This document shows positions 39,616 to 48,229 of a stretch of DNA of 64,000 nucleotides, one piece after another. The notes under the pieces are model-generated. The model ran no database searches, had not been told where the DNA came from, and saw only the letters and a program-made list of their open reading frames with translations. The translations under genes were made by a program, and so were the position numbers. Source of the DNA: Chlamydiae bacterium Ga0074140 (GTDB lineage: Bacteria; Chlamydiota; Chlamydiia; Chlamydiales; Rhabdochlamydiaceae); NCBI GenBank assembly GCA_001464115.1, contig LNES01000001.1:1-64000 (forward strand), in the 5' to 3' direction. The number at the start of each line of letters is the position of its first letter. Positions within the stretch are counted from its first letter, which is position 1.

Positions 39616-41607
39616 ATGTTTAAGTTAAAGACAGAGTTCCAGCCGAAGGGAGATCAGCCCCAAGCAATTGAGAAGCTTGTACAGGGCCTGCGCCTGAATA
39701 AAAAGGCTCAGGTGCTGCTCGGCATCACAGGCTCAGGTAAGACCTTCACGATGGCTAATGTCATTGTGACAGCTCAACGACCTACGCTCATTCTTGCCCA
39801 CAACAAAACTCTCGCCGCCCAGCTTTATCAGGAATTTAAAGAGTTCTTTCCCGATAACGCTGTTGAGTATTTTGTCTCCTATTACGACTACTATCAGCCA
39901 GAGGCGTACATCGCGCGTACAGATACCTACATCGAAAAGGATTTTGCGATTAACGATCAGATCGACCGGATGCGCCTCTCTGCCACACGGTCGCTGCTTG
40001 AGCGGAAAGATGTGATCATCGTCTCCTCTGTTTCTTGCATCTACGGTTTGGGTCTTCCTGAGTTTTATAGCAAGATGCAGCTACGCCTGAAACGGGGGCA
40101 AACGGCGCGGCGCGATGAGATCCTTCTGCACCTCGTCCAGATGCACTACACCCGCTCGGATCTCGATCTTCAACGCGCGACCTTCCGCGCTCGCGGTGAT
40201 ATTTTGGAGATCTTCCCGGCTTATGAAGAGGATCTCGCTTTTCGCATCGAGTTTTTCGGAGATGAGGTCGAGCGTCTCAGCGAGATCGATCCTCTTACGG
40301 GCAAAGTAAGAGAGCGGATCGAGGAGATCGTCATCTATCCCGGATCGCACCACGTCACACCTCAAGAGGTGCGTTTTTCCGCCATCGAATCGATAAAGGC
40401 AGAGCTTGCGGAGCGTTCTGATTTCTTTGAAAAAGAGAACCGTCTCATCGAACTCCAGCGGATCAAAGAGCGCACAGCGTACGATCTCGAGATGATCAAA
40501 GAGATCGGCTTTTGCAAGGGGATCGAAAACTACTCTCGCCACTTCAGCGGACGCCTCCCGGGACAGCCTCCCTCGTGCCTGCTCAACTACTTCCCGTCCG
40601 ACTTCCTAGTATTTATCGATGAGTCGCACCAGACCCTCCCGCAACTCCATGCGATGTACAACGGCGATCGCGCGCGCAAGCAAGCGCTCGTAGAGTTCGG
40701 CTTCCGCCTACCCTCTGCATTTGACAACCGCCCGCTAAAATTCGAAGAGGTCCAGACCCACATCGGTCAGGTGATCTACGTCTCCGCAACACCCGGACAA
40801 TGGGAGGTCCAAGAAGCACAAGGCGATCTCATCCAGCAGATCATTCGACCCACGGGCCTTCTCGACCCGCTCATCACCGTTAAGCCAGCCACTTCGCAAG
40901 TAGACGATTGTCTCGAAGAGATCCGCAAAGAAACTGAGAAAGGAAGTAAAATCCTCGTCACCACCCTCACAAAAAAACTCGCCGAAGATCTCACCAAATA
41001 CCTCACAGAGATCGGCATCCGCGCCAAATACCTCCACTCCGATATCGATACGCTTGAGCGTGTCCAGATCATCAACGACCTGCGTAAGGGCCTCTTTGAT
41101 GTTCTCGTCGGCATCAACCTCCTCCGCGAAGGGTTGGATATCCCCGAAGTCTCGCTCGTCACCATTCTCGATGCTGACAAAGAGGGATTCCTCCGCAGCG
41201 AAACCTCACTCCTCCAAACCTGCGGAAGAGCCGCGCGTAACGTCAACGGCCGTGTCATCATGTACGCCGATAAGATCACAGGCTCTATCCAAAAGACAGT
41301 CGCCATCACCGAAGAGCGCCGCAAAATCCAACAAGCCTATAACGAAAAGCACAACATCACACCTATCACCACCAAAGGCCGCCGCATCGAAGAGCTCGCT
41401 CAAACCTTCGGAGAACCCCTACCCACTTCAAAAGCTGCCGAAGCCCCTCCCACCCATCTCACACACAATGAGATCTCTGCCAAAATCAAAGAGTGTGAAA
41501 CCGAAATGCGCCGCGCCGCCAAAGAGCTTCGCTTCGAAGACGCCGCCCACTTCCGCGACCTTCTCCGCCACTACCGTCAGCTCGAGCTTCTTGAAGAGAA
41601 TCTGTAG
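39616..41607 (+). CDS. uvrB: Excinuclease ABC subunit B
   Basis: UvrB verifies DNA damage and works with UvrA and UvrC in nucleotide-excision repair. The 663 residues show the standard start [20 protein letters not shown], Walker [15 protein letters not shown] near residue 36, the beta-hairpin region [13 protein letters not shown] near residue 87, [16 protein letters not shown] near residue 330, [11 protein letters not shown] near residue 392, the motif V-VI region [25 protein letters not shown] near residue 500, and a C-terminal UVR coiled coil ([24 protein letters not shown]). Length and domains are normal. No good ribosome site precedes the ATG. It is convergent with the next gene (8 bp). 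Confidence 0.98.
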   Translation: MFKLKTEFQPKGDQPQAIEKLVQGLRLNKKAQVLLGITGSGKTFTMANVIVTAQRPTLILAHNKTLAAQLYQEFKEFFPDNAVEYFVSYYDYYQPEAYIARTDTYIEKDFAINDQIDRMRLSATRSLLERKDVIIVSSVSCIYGLGLPEFYSKMQLRLKRGQTARRDEILLHLVQMHYTRSDLDLQRATFRARGDILEIFPAYEEDLAFRIEFFGDEVERLSEIDPLTGKVRERIEEIVIYPGSHHVTPQEVRFSAIESIKAELAERSDFFEKENRLIELQRIKERTAYDLEMIKEIGFCKGIENYSRHFSGRLPGQPPSCLLNYFPSDFLVFIDESHQTLPQLHAMYNGDRARKQALVEFGFRLPSAFDNRPLKFEEVQTHIGQVIYVSATPGQWEVQEAQGDLIQQIIRPTGLLDPLITVKPATSQVDDCLEEIRKETEKGSKILVTTLTKKLAEDLTKYLTEIGIRAKYLHSDIDTLERVQIINDLRKGLFDVLVGINLLREGLDIPEVSLVTILDADKEGFLRSETSLLQTCGRAARNVNGRVIMYADKITGSIQKTVAITEERRKIQQAYNEKHNITPITTKGRRIEELAQTFGEPLPTSKAAEAPPTHLTHNEISAKIKECETEMRRAAKELRFEDAAHFRDLLRHYRQLELLEENL

Positions 41608-41615
41608 ATCAAATC

Positions 41616-42185
41616 TTACGGCACATAGGCGACGAGGATATCGTTTTTCACATAACCATCTTCAAAGGCGAAGACATATTCCGGATTGATCGAGCGAATC
41701 ATCTCCACGACATCTGACAAGCTAATGAAATCCATCTCGACCGTGTCAAACAGCCTTACATCATCGATCAAAATCGTGTGATCTTTAATGAAATGCTCCT
41801 TGATACTCATGAGCTCTCTCATGAGAGCAGTGTAGGATTTCCCCTGCGCCGTATTACCTCCCGAATAATGGCCATCCAACCAGAATGTGCACCGACAATC
41901 GATCTCGTTCAAAAGCTCTCCAAGAACCGTTGCCGAATCGCCTAAAAGCAGATGAACATATCCCTTCTTCTGATACCGATTCCGACAGTGTTGAAAATAG
42001 TGCTCCGAGAGCTCGATCGAGTAGATCTCCTCAAAGCCCGCTCGTATCGCATGATGAATCCCATCACCCAAAAAGGCACCCGTCTCAATGAAGCAGGGGT
42101 TGGGATACTTCGCAAATACATTCGAGGAGCCCGATGCAAATCCAGAGACCGTGCAAATTAAAAAAAGAGCGATGCGTAACAGCAT
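41616..42185 (-). CDS. Exported protein with methyltransferase-like pattern, function unknown
   Basis: The 189-residue product (from ATG 42185) starts with a signal-like segment MLLRIALFLICTVSGFASG. The mature part begins with NPCFIETGAFLGDGIHHAIRAGFEEIYSIELSEHYFQHC, a Rossmann-type start in which ETGAFLGDG may be the glycine loop and SIEL the acidic residue, as in SAM-dependent methyltransferases of FkbM-like type. Later strands are HLLLGDSATVL, CTFWLDGHYSGG and DHTILIDDVRLFD. A periplasmic methyltransferase would be odd, as SAM is cytosolic, so the signal-like segment may be a membrane anchor, or translation may start further in. It lies at the left edge of the glycan locus. Confidence 0.55.
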   Translation of the reverse strand: MLLRIALFLICTVSGFASGSSNVFAKYPNPCFIETGAFLGDGIHHAIRAGFEEIYSIELSEHYFQHCRNRYQKKGYVHLLLGDSATVLGELLNEIDCRCTFWLDGHYSGGNTAQGKSYTALMRELMSIKEHFIKDHTILIDDVRLFDTVEMDFISLSDVVEMIRSINPEYVFAFEDGYVKNDILVAYVP

Positions 42186-42323
42186 GTGTTTTTCCTCGCA
42201 ACATTTCGATGGAGCCGATCGGATGCATTGCAAATTTTGCCCATTTTCCTTTTACGCACAAATACAAATTATCGCCGACACGCGTGGCGGAGCTTTGGGA
42301 GGTTATTTTTCGCGCAGACATTC

Positions 42324-42352
42324 TTGCTAGTTATTTTTCTAATAAGTATACG
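42324..42352 (+). promoter_or_regulatory. Candidate promoter before the first glycosyltransferase
   Basis: TTGCTA (42324-42329), 17-bp spacer, TATACG (42347-42352); four of six matches in each box. It would drive the 31-codon ORF and the glycosyltransferase at 42513. The rest of the 327-bp gap from 42186 shows nothing else I can support. Confidence 0.35.
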
Positions 42353-42398
42353 GAACGATTAGGTGGCGAGGACTCAATCTTCAAACCGCGGAGAGTTT

Positions 42399-42494
42399 AT
42401 GAAATGGATTTTTTGCTCTATTTGGGATTGTGTTTTCACAATGGAAGTGCATGCACATGTCTATGCAAAACCCCCTATCAAACATGACGAATAA
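42399..42494 (+). CDS. Possible 31-residue leader ORF
   Basis: ATG 42399 is preceded by GGAGAG at suitable distance and opens a 31-codon frame (MKWIFCSIWDCVFTMEVHA and a short tail to KHDE) ending at 42494, where the strong ribosome site AAAGGAGGAGG of the next gene begins. It could be a small peptide or simply couple translation to the glycosyltransferase. There is no similarity I recognise and it may be chance. Confidence 0.25.
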   Translation: MKWIFCSIWDCVFTMEVHAHVYAKPPIKHDE

Positions 42495-42512
42495 AGGAGG
42501 AGGTGATTGCCT

Positions 42513-43556
42513 ATGAAACTCTCCATCTGCATACCAACCCACAACTTTGGTAAATTTATTGGCGAGACGCTCGACAGCATCATTCCCCAACTCAATGATG
42601 AGACAGAGATTGTTGTTCTCGATGGCGCATCCAAGGATAATACGCAAGAAGTTGTGGAAGCTTACATGAAACGGTGCCCTCAGATCCGTTATTTCCGCCA
42701 GTCGGAAAAAGGCGGGATCGACAAGGATATGCACCTCTCTGTAGAAAAAGCACGGGGTGAATACTGTTGGCTTTTCAGCAGCGACGATGTGATGAAACAA
42801 GGTGTTCTTGCACAAGTTTTCGAAGAAATGAAGCTGGGATTGGATGTCTATCTCTGTGGGTTTACAATTTGCAACCTCGAAATGACTGCAGTTTTGCAGG
42901 AATTTAAATTTTCGACGCTGGACCATGCTACGGTTGTGAATCTTTCAGATGAGAATGAAAGAGCCCAATATTTTGCCGCAGCAACAACAACAACGGCATT
43001 TTTTAGTTTTATGAGCTCGCTAATCATCAAACGCAAACGCTGGATGGAGACAAGCGAAGAACCCTCATTTTTTGGTTCATGTTGGGCTCATGCAGCTCGT
43101 ATATTCCGCATGATCCCAAAGGGATTACGTATTAAATATATGCCCACGCCGTTTCTTCTTAAGCGTTCATTTAACGACTCATTTATGGATCAGGGTTTTC
43201 TTCACCGAATTTCTATAGGAGTCGACGGTTATCAAAATATTGCAGATGCGATTTTTGGACACGGTAGTCTAGAAGCTTTCCACATCAGGCGGGTCTTAAG
43301 AAACGAATTTTTTATCGATGCTTTTTTAATGGGTAGAGATGCAATAAAAGGCTATCGCGATATCTTTAAGCTGTTTCGCTTAATCGCAAGAGCATACTCG
43401 GATGTGTTCTTGAAGAGGTGGATGCTTTTCATCCTGATATTTACAATGCCCAAAAGGACAATTGGCTTACTCAGATACGCGTACGCTTTTCAAAAAAATC
43501 TGCGCCGACGCTGTTCAAAAGAGGTATTCAAACTTAAACAGAAATGGGCTGCGTAA
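42513..43556 (+). CDS. Family-2 glycosyltransferase, paralogue 1
   Basis: A GT-A fold glycosyltransferase of 347 residues. It begins MKLSICIPTHNFGKFIGETL, the nucleotide-sugar-binding start of family 2, then IVVLDGASKDNTQEVVEAY and GEYCWLFSSDDVM near residue 85, where SSDD is the metal/sugar-nucleotide DXD. The C-terminal half is shared with the two paralogues at 45195 and 46208: FFGSCWAHAARIFRMIPKGL, then FNDSFMDQGFLHRISIGVDGY. The start resembles RfbV/abequosyltransferase-like enzymes of O-antigen loci. The substrate is unknown. A very strong ribosome site AAAGGAGGAGG precedes ATG 42513. Its 3' end overlaps the convergent wzt by 23 bp. Confidence 0.88.
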   Translation: MKLSICIPTHNFGKFIGETLDSIIPQLNDETEIVVLDGASKDNTQEVVEAYMKRCPQIRYFRQSEKGGIDKDMHLSVEKARGEYCWLFSSDDVMKQGVLAQVFEEMKLGLDVYLCGFTICNLEMTAVLQEFKFSTLDHATVVNLSDENERAQYFAAATTTTAFFSFMSSLIIKRKRWMETSEEPSFFGSCWAHAARIFRMIPKGLRIKYMPTPFLLKRSFNDSFMDQGFLHRISIGVDGYQNIADAIFGHGSLEAFHIRRVLRNEFFIDAFLMGRDAIKGYRDIFKLFRLIARAYSDVFLKRWMLFILIFTMPKRTIGLLRYAYAFQKNLRRRCSKEVFKLKQKWAA

Positions 43557-44313
43557 CTTCTGAATAAAAAGAAGCGCTTTTTTGGTAGGCATCAAGAACA
43601 TCTTCTAGCATTCCATACTGCTTAATTTGCCCCTTTTCCAGCCATAGCGCCTTGTTGCAAAATTCCCGCGTAAGATGAATATCGTGCGTCGAAAGAACCA
43701 TGATATCCGATGCTCGAACTAGATTCTGCATGTGGTCCTTAGCTTTTTTCATGAATTTCGCATCTCCTACTGAAACAATCTCATCGATCAGAAGAATTTC
43801 AGAAAAGACGTTCACAATGATGCCGAAGGCCAAACGAATTTTCATGCCAGCAGAGTAGGTTTTGATCGGGATTTTCATGAAATCTCCGAGTTCTGCGAAC
43901 TCGGCAACCTTGGGAATCAGCTGTGCAATTTCACTTTTTGAAAGGCCGAGAATAATTCCTCGTAATCTGATGTTTTCGAAGGCATTTAGCTCCTGATCCA
44001 TCCCTAACATGATGTCAAAAAGGCTATTGACGCGACCCGAAACATCGACTTTTCCATGTGTGGGCTCGTAAATTTGCGCTAACACTTTGAGAAGTGTCGA
44101 TTTTCCTGCACCATTGTGCCCGATGAGTGCAAGTCGATCTCCTTTTGTTAATTCGAGAGAGATCCCTTTTAATGCCTCTACAGAAATCCTGCTGCTATCC
44201 CTATCGATTCTCCCCCCCGTTGCAAAGTGGAGCATTGTGGTTTTGAGCGAGCGGGCATCTGCTCCGTAAACGGGATAAATAAGAGAGACATCTTCGAGTT
44301 TGATACCAACCAT
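43534..44313 (-). CDS. wzt: Polysaccharide ABC exporter, ATP-binding subunit (Wzt/KpsT-like)
   Basis: The 259-residue ATPase powers export of a lipid-linked glycan across the inner membrane. It shows Walker A LIGHNGAGKSTLLKVLA near residue 58, the signature KTYSAGMKIRLAFG near residue 145, and Walker B EILLIDEIVSVGD near residue 168, followed by the H-loop VLSTHDIHL. The segment before Walker A contains ISVEALKGISLEL, typical of the Wzt/TagH/KpsT group. It lacks the C-terminal carbohydrate-binding domain of long Wzt proteins, so export is probably independent of a terminal cap. ATG 44313 is preferred; wzm ends 4 bp before it. The two form one operon. Confidence 0.92.
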   Translation of the reverse strand: MVGIKLEDVSLIYPVYGADARSLKTTMLHFATGGRIDRDSSRISVEALKGISLELTKGDRLALIGHNGAGKSTLLKVLAQIYEPTHGKVDVSGRVNSLFDIMLGMDQELNAFENIRLRGIILGLSKSEIAQLIPKVAEFAELGDFMKIPIKTYSAGMKIRLAFGIIVNVFSEILLIDEIVSVGDAKFMKKAKDHMQNLVRASDIMVLSTHDIHLTREFCNKALWLEKGQIKQYGMLEDVLDAYQKSASFYSEVTQPISV

Positions 44314-44317
44314 GAGC

Positions 44318-45109
44318 TTAATCCACCCAGAATGCAATTCGCGAACGCATTTTTGAAAAAAATGTAAGAGTAATAGCCCAACCGCTGAGAGCCATAAAGC
44401 TGGTCACGAGCCAACTAATATCCGAAGGGGCCTGTCCCAGAAGCGGCGAGCGTACGATCTCGAGAAGATATGCGAGGGGGTTGTACTTCAAAACACCAGG
44501 GTTCTGCTCGATTAGTCTGGGCATCCAAGAAATAGGGGTGATAAAAAAGGCGATCTGGACGCAGCTATTGATGATGGGGATAATATCGCGAAAACGCGCG
44601 CTAATGATAGCTGTTAAAAAGCTTATCCAGTAAAGGTTCATCGTTAACAAAATAAATCCCGGAATGACGTATAGGATTTTTAATCCAGGGTTTAATTGGA
44701 AATAGACGCAAATCAACAAATACACAACAAAATTGTGAAGTAGAATAACCGATTGTTTGATGAGGTGTTTAAAGATGTAAATGTGATAGGGCAGGTTAAT
44801 TTGTTTGATAAAGGGGGCGGAGATCTTAAAAATCTCTGCGCCCTCCACAATTGATGCGGAAATATAGGTCCAAAAAAGAAAGCCTGCTGCGAAAAAGGGG
44901 ATATACTCGTCGAGTGACTGATGAAATAAACGACTGAATACGATTCCCATCATCATGATGAAAATGAACATGCTAAGACTTAGCCACCAAGGACCAAGAA
45001 CTGAACGGCGGTAGCGCTGTTTAACCTCAACGACTCCCAGGTGGAACCAGACGCGGTATTGAAGAAGGGCTTTTTTGAGATCTTGTAGAGCTAAATGGAG
45101 CAGTTTCAT
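44318..45109 (-). CDS. wzm: Polysaccharide ABC exporter, permease subunit (Wzm-like)
   Basis: An integral membrane protein of 263 residues (from ATG 45109) of the ABC-2 permease family. It opens with a cytoplasmic amphipathic segment (LVVEVKQRYRRSVLGPWW in the family's style, here HLGVVEVKQRYRRSVLGPWW), the well-known start of Wzm/TagG proteins, and then six hydrophobic segments. Near the end are FFITPISWMPRL and YNPLAYLLEIVRSPLLGQ, also conserved in this family. It forms the channel for glycan export with Wzt, whose gene follows after 4 bp. A longer in-frame start (45220) would overlap the divergent glycosyltransferase at 45195 and is rejected. Confidence 0.92.
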   Translation of the reverse strand: MKLLHLALQDLKKALLQYRVWFHLGVVEVKQRYRRSVLGPWWLSLSMFIFIMMMGIVFSRLFHQSLDEYIPFFAAGFLFWTYISASIVEGAEIFKISAPFIKQINLPYHIYIFKHLIKQSVILLHNFVVYLLICVYFQLNPGLKILYVIPGFILLTMNLYWISFLTAIISARFRDIIPIINSCVQIAFFITPISWMPRLIEQNPGVLKYNPLAYLLEIVRSPLLGQAPSDISWLVTSFMALSGWAITLTFFSKMRSRIAFWVD

Positions 45110-45194
45110 AGTGGTAGTGCAGAATAGCCACTCCAAGGAGAATAAGTCAATTTCCTGATTTACTTCGCCTCTTTTTCCAGGATAAGATATCGCC

Positions 45195-46211
45195 ATGAAA
45201 TTATCGATCTGCATACCCACCTATAACTTCGGAAAGTTTATTGGGGAGACTTTAGATAGTGTTATCCCCCAACTTACGAACGACGTCGAGGTGGTTATTC
45301 TGGATGGCGCATCTACAGATAATACCACTGAAATCGTCCGAAATTACCAGAAGCGCTGTCCTCAGATTTCCTATTTTCGGCAGCGAGAGAGGGGCGGCAT
45401 CGACAAAGACATGCATCTTTCGGTGGAAAAGGCGCGCGGAGACTACTGCTGGTTGTTTAGTAGTGATGACGTGATGGAAAAGGGATCCATCGCGCGAATG
45501 CTCGAAGAAATCCGTGAAGGGATGGATCTCTATCTCTGCAACTATACTATTTGTGAGTTAGATGCGCGTACTGTTTTAAGAGCGCCGGACATCCTGAATC
45601 TTTCAGAGCCGACCTCCTTCGATTTATCCCTGTTCAAAGAGAGGAAGAGATATTTTGAATTAGCGATTGCTACACCCGCTTTTTTCAGCTTTATGAGTGC
45701 GATTGTGATCAAACGCTCTCGTTGGCTGGAGACAGCTATAGATCCCTCTTTTTTCGGCAGTTGCTGGGCGCATGTTGCACGCATCTTTTCGATGATTCCG
45801 TCAGGCCTAAGGGTAAAATATCTTCCTTCAAATTTTCTTCGCCTGCGCTCCTTTAACGATTCATTCTTGGATAAGGGGTATATCCAACGCGTGGCAATTG
45901 CCATCGATGGCTATCACAAGATTGCAGATGCAATTTTTGGCTATGAGACATTCGAAGCATTTCATATCCGACGGGCGATCCGGAGAGAGTTCAGAATCAG
46001 ACTGTTCTTACATGCAAAACAGGAAATAAAAACACATGAAGACAGGAAGAAGGTTTTTGATCTGATCGAAAAGACTTTTGTAGACCTGCGAGGAAGGCGG
46101 CTTGCCTGCATTTTGATGGTGAGTTTGTTTCCTAGACGTGCAATCGCTCTGTTGCGGTATTTATATCAAAAGGGTCAGGTTTTGAATCAGAAATGGAGGC
46201 AACACGGATGA
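45195..46211 (+). CDS. Family-2 glycosyltransferase, paralogue 2
   Basis: This 338-residue GT-A glycosyltransferase shares its whole length with the enzymes at 42513 and 46208. It starts MKLSICIPTYNFGKFIGETL, has VILDGASTDNTTEIV, the DXD-like LFSSDDVMEKGS near residue 87, and the shared FFGSCWAHVARIFSMIPSGL and FNDSFLDKGYIQRVAIAIDGYH. Differences concentrate in the middle (about residues 110-150), the acceptor-binding part, suggesting a different acceptor or linkage. It is divergent from wzm and couples by a 4-bp overlap to paralogue 3. Substrate unknown. Confidence 0.88.
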   Translation: MKLSICIPTYNFGKFIGETLDSVIPQLTNDVEVVILDGASTDNTTEIVRNYQKRCPQISYFRQRERGGIDKDMHLSVEKARGDYCWLFSSDDVMEKGSIARMLEEIREGMDLYLCNYTICELDARTVLRAPDILNLSEPTSFDLSLFKERKRYFELAIATPAFFSFMSAIVIKRSRWLETAIDPSFFGSCWAHVARIFSMIPSGLRVKYLPSNFLRLRSFNDSFLDKGYIQRVAIAIDGYHKIADAIFGYETFEAFHIRRAIRREFRIRLFLHAKQEIKTHEDRKKVFDLIEKTFVDLRGRRLACILMVSLFPRRAIALLRYLYQKGQVLNQKWRQHG

Positions 46212-47218
46212 AGCTTTCCATTTGTATTCCCACGTATAATTTTGGGCGGTTTATTGGTGAGACGCTGGAAAGTATCATTCCTCAACTGACCGATGATGTT
46301 GAGATCCTTATTTTAGATGGAGGTTCAACAGACAATACACCGCAGGTTGTCGAGGCGTATCAAGCGAGATGCACCAACATCAGGTATTCCCGAGAGGCGA
46401 AAAGAGGGGGTATCGATCATGATATGCATCTCTCTGTTCAAAAAGCCAGAGGCGAATACTGCTGGCTTTTTAGTGCCGACGACTGGATGCGAGAGGGGGC
46501 ACTCGTGCGGATACTAAAAGAGATCGAGGAGGGGTGCGATGTTTACGTTTGCGGGTTCACCATCTGTTCACTAGATATGAGTCAGGTGATCGAAGAGCAT
46601 CGATTTTCGAAGATTCTGGAGCCTAAAGTATTCAACTTATCAGAAGAGAACGAGCGGCAGGCTTATTTTGCATCGGCGATCGCGACTCCGGCGTTTTTTA
46701 GTTTTATGAGTTCGCTCATCGTGAAACGAAAGCGCTGGCTTGAAGTAGACATCGACCACTCTTTTTTTGGTAGCTGCTGGGCACATGCAGCGCGCATTTT
46801 TCACATGATCCCAAATGGTCTGCGTGTGAAGCACCTCCCTGCCTCATTTTTACAAAAAAGAGCTTTTAACGACTCATTTATGGATAAGGGATATATCCAT
46901 CGCATTTCGATCGCAATTGATGGGTATCACGATCTTGCGGACCGTATTTTTGGCTTCGGCAGTCTAGAGGCATTTCATATTCGACAAACGCTGCGCAATG
47001 AATTTCCTGCGAAGGCCTATTTATTCGCCAGAATACAGGTAGAAAAAATGCAAGATTTGAGAAAATTATTTCTGTTAATTCTCAAGACTTATACAGAGCA
47101 AAGATTGAAAGGGTGGCTGATTGCTTTGTTTGTGCTGGCGATGCCTAAAAGTTTTCTGCGAATGACTCGATATGTCATACACAAAATGAAGCGTGGTGAT
47201 AGAAATATTGTGGGTTGA
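46208..47218 (+). CDS. Family-2 glycosyltransferase, paralogue 3
   Basis: A third member of the same family, 336 residues from ATG 46208, which overlaps the preceding stop by 4 bp and has GGAGG 7 bases upstream. It begins MKLSICIPTYNFGRFIGETL, has LILDGGSTDNTPQVV, LFSADDWMREG as its DXD region, and the shared C-terminal blocks FFGSCWAHAARIFHMIPNGL and FNDSFMDKGYIHRISIAIDGYH. In the middle it is closer to paralogue 1 (VCGFTICSLDM against LCGFTICNLEM) than to paralogue 2. Ends convergent with the epimerase (13 bp). It probably adds another residue of the same repeat unit. Confidence 0.88.
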   Translation: MKLSICIPTYNFGRFIGETLESIIPQLTDDVEILILDGGSTDNTPQVVEAYQARCTNIRYSREAKRGGIDHDMHLSVQKARGEYCWLFSADDWMREGALVRILKEIEEGCDVYVCGFTICSLDMSQVIEEHRFSKILEPKVFNLSEENERQAYFASAIATPAFFSFMSSLIVKRKRWLEVDIDHSFFGSCWAHAARIFHMIPNGLRVKHLPASFLQKRAFNDSFMDKGYIHRISIAIDGYHDLADRIFGFGSLEAFHIRQTLRNEFPAKAYLFARIQVEKMQDLRKLFLLILKTYTEQRLKGWLIALFVLAMPKSFLRMTRYVIHKMKRGDRNIVG

Positions 47219-47231
47219 GTCACTACGGTTT

Positions 47232-48179
47232 TCAGCAGCGGACTAGTTTTTGATCGTAGTTGGCACAAAACCAGTCCAGAGTTTCTTGCATTCCTTCTGC
47301 GAGGGAATATGCGTGATGGAAGTCCAAAGATTTTAGATTAGAAATGTCGATCTCATAGTAGTCTCTACCGTTCGGCATATTTTTATTCCAGTAGACGAGG
47401 TTGCGCATATCGAAATAATCTGATAGTAGGTCTACTACTTCTGAGATCGTCGTTTTTTTTCCGGACGCTACGTTGATCAGACGGGATCCTTTGTTCATAA
47501 TAAGCACTAGCGCGCGTGCTAAGTCTTTAGAATAAAGAAAATCTCGTGCTGCGGTTCCGTCTCCCCAAATTTCAACAGGTTTGTTTTCCCTTTTTGCTTC
47601 ATAAAATTTGCGAATAAGGGAGGGAATAACATGACCCAATTGACTATCAAACTTGTCATGTTGGCCATATAAGTTTGTAGAGATTACATAGGCAAAGTCC
47701 AGTCCATAATTTTCAGAATAGGCTTCCAGGTGAGCGAGCATCGCTCGCTTTGCGTGACCATAACTACTTTCGGAGAGATGAGGGGGGCCATCCCAGATGC
47801 TTGCTTCTTTGACCGGGCGGGAAATCTTTTTTGCATCCGGGTATGCCGCGATCGTTCCCATCGCGATTATTTTTTTGACTCCTACCATTCTGCAGGCTTC
47901 AACGACATGGGTATTCATGAGTATATTATTTAGAAAAAGCGAACCCCTCTTAGTTTTATTGCCCTGAATACCATAAACTGAAGCCGCAAGATGGAAAACA
48001 ATGTCGGGTGAAATGTCTCTGAAAAGAGACTTTACGCTTTCGAAACAAACCAGATCGCAATCTTGTTTTGAAAGAGGGACTAGGTTCTTGTATCCGCTTT
48101 TTTTTAGCTGGGTGACCAGAGCAGATCCCACAAGACCATTAGCACCAGTGATTAGGATCTTTGTTTCCGGAGAGATCAT
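47232..48179 (-). CDS. fcl: NAD-dependent epimerase, GDP-L-fucose synthase-like
   Basis: An extended short-chain dehydrogenase of 315 residues. The cofactor site is ILITGANGLVGSALVTQLKK near residue 8; the catalytic set is IAMGTIAAYP (Ser position taken by Thr/Ala region near residue 108) and SSYGHAKRAMLAHLEAY (Tyr and Lys near residue 139). It continues VISTNLYGQHDKFDSQLGHVIPSLIRKF, the pattern of GDP-L-fucose synthases, and WGDGTAARDFLYSKDLARAL. It would use the product of Gmd (57730), but sits 10 kb away on the other strand. It may make GDP-fucose or a related 6-deoxyhexose. Exact product is uncertain. Confidence 0.82.
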   Translation of the reverse strand: MISPETKILITGANGLVGSALVTQLKKSGYKNLVPLSKQDCDLVCFESVKSLFRDISPDIVFHLAASVYGIQGNKTKRGSLFLNNILMNTHVVEACRMVGVKKIIAMGTIAAYPDAKKISRPVKEASIWDGPPHLSESSYGHAKRAMLAHLEAYSENYGLDFAYVISTNLYGQHDKFDSQLGHVIPSLIRKFYEAKRENKPVEIWGDGTAARDFLYSKDLARALVLIMNKGSRLINVASGKKTTISEVVDLLSDYFDMRNLVYWNKNMPNGRDYYEIDISNLKSLDFHHAYSLAEGMQETLDWFCANYDQKLVRC

Positions 48180-48229
48180 CTTCGCTTCCTTTTCTCAAGA
48201 TTCTTTTAGCCGTCACTCTTCGGGTATAA

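Noticed and set aside
42134..42487. 117-codon plus-strand frame upstream of the first glycosyltransferase
   Set aside because: It overlaps the start of the exported protein gene on the other strand, has no ribosome site, and its composition is not protein-like.
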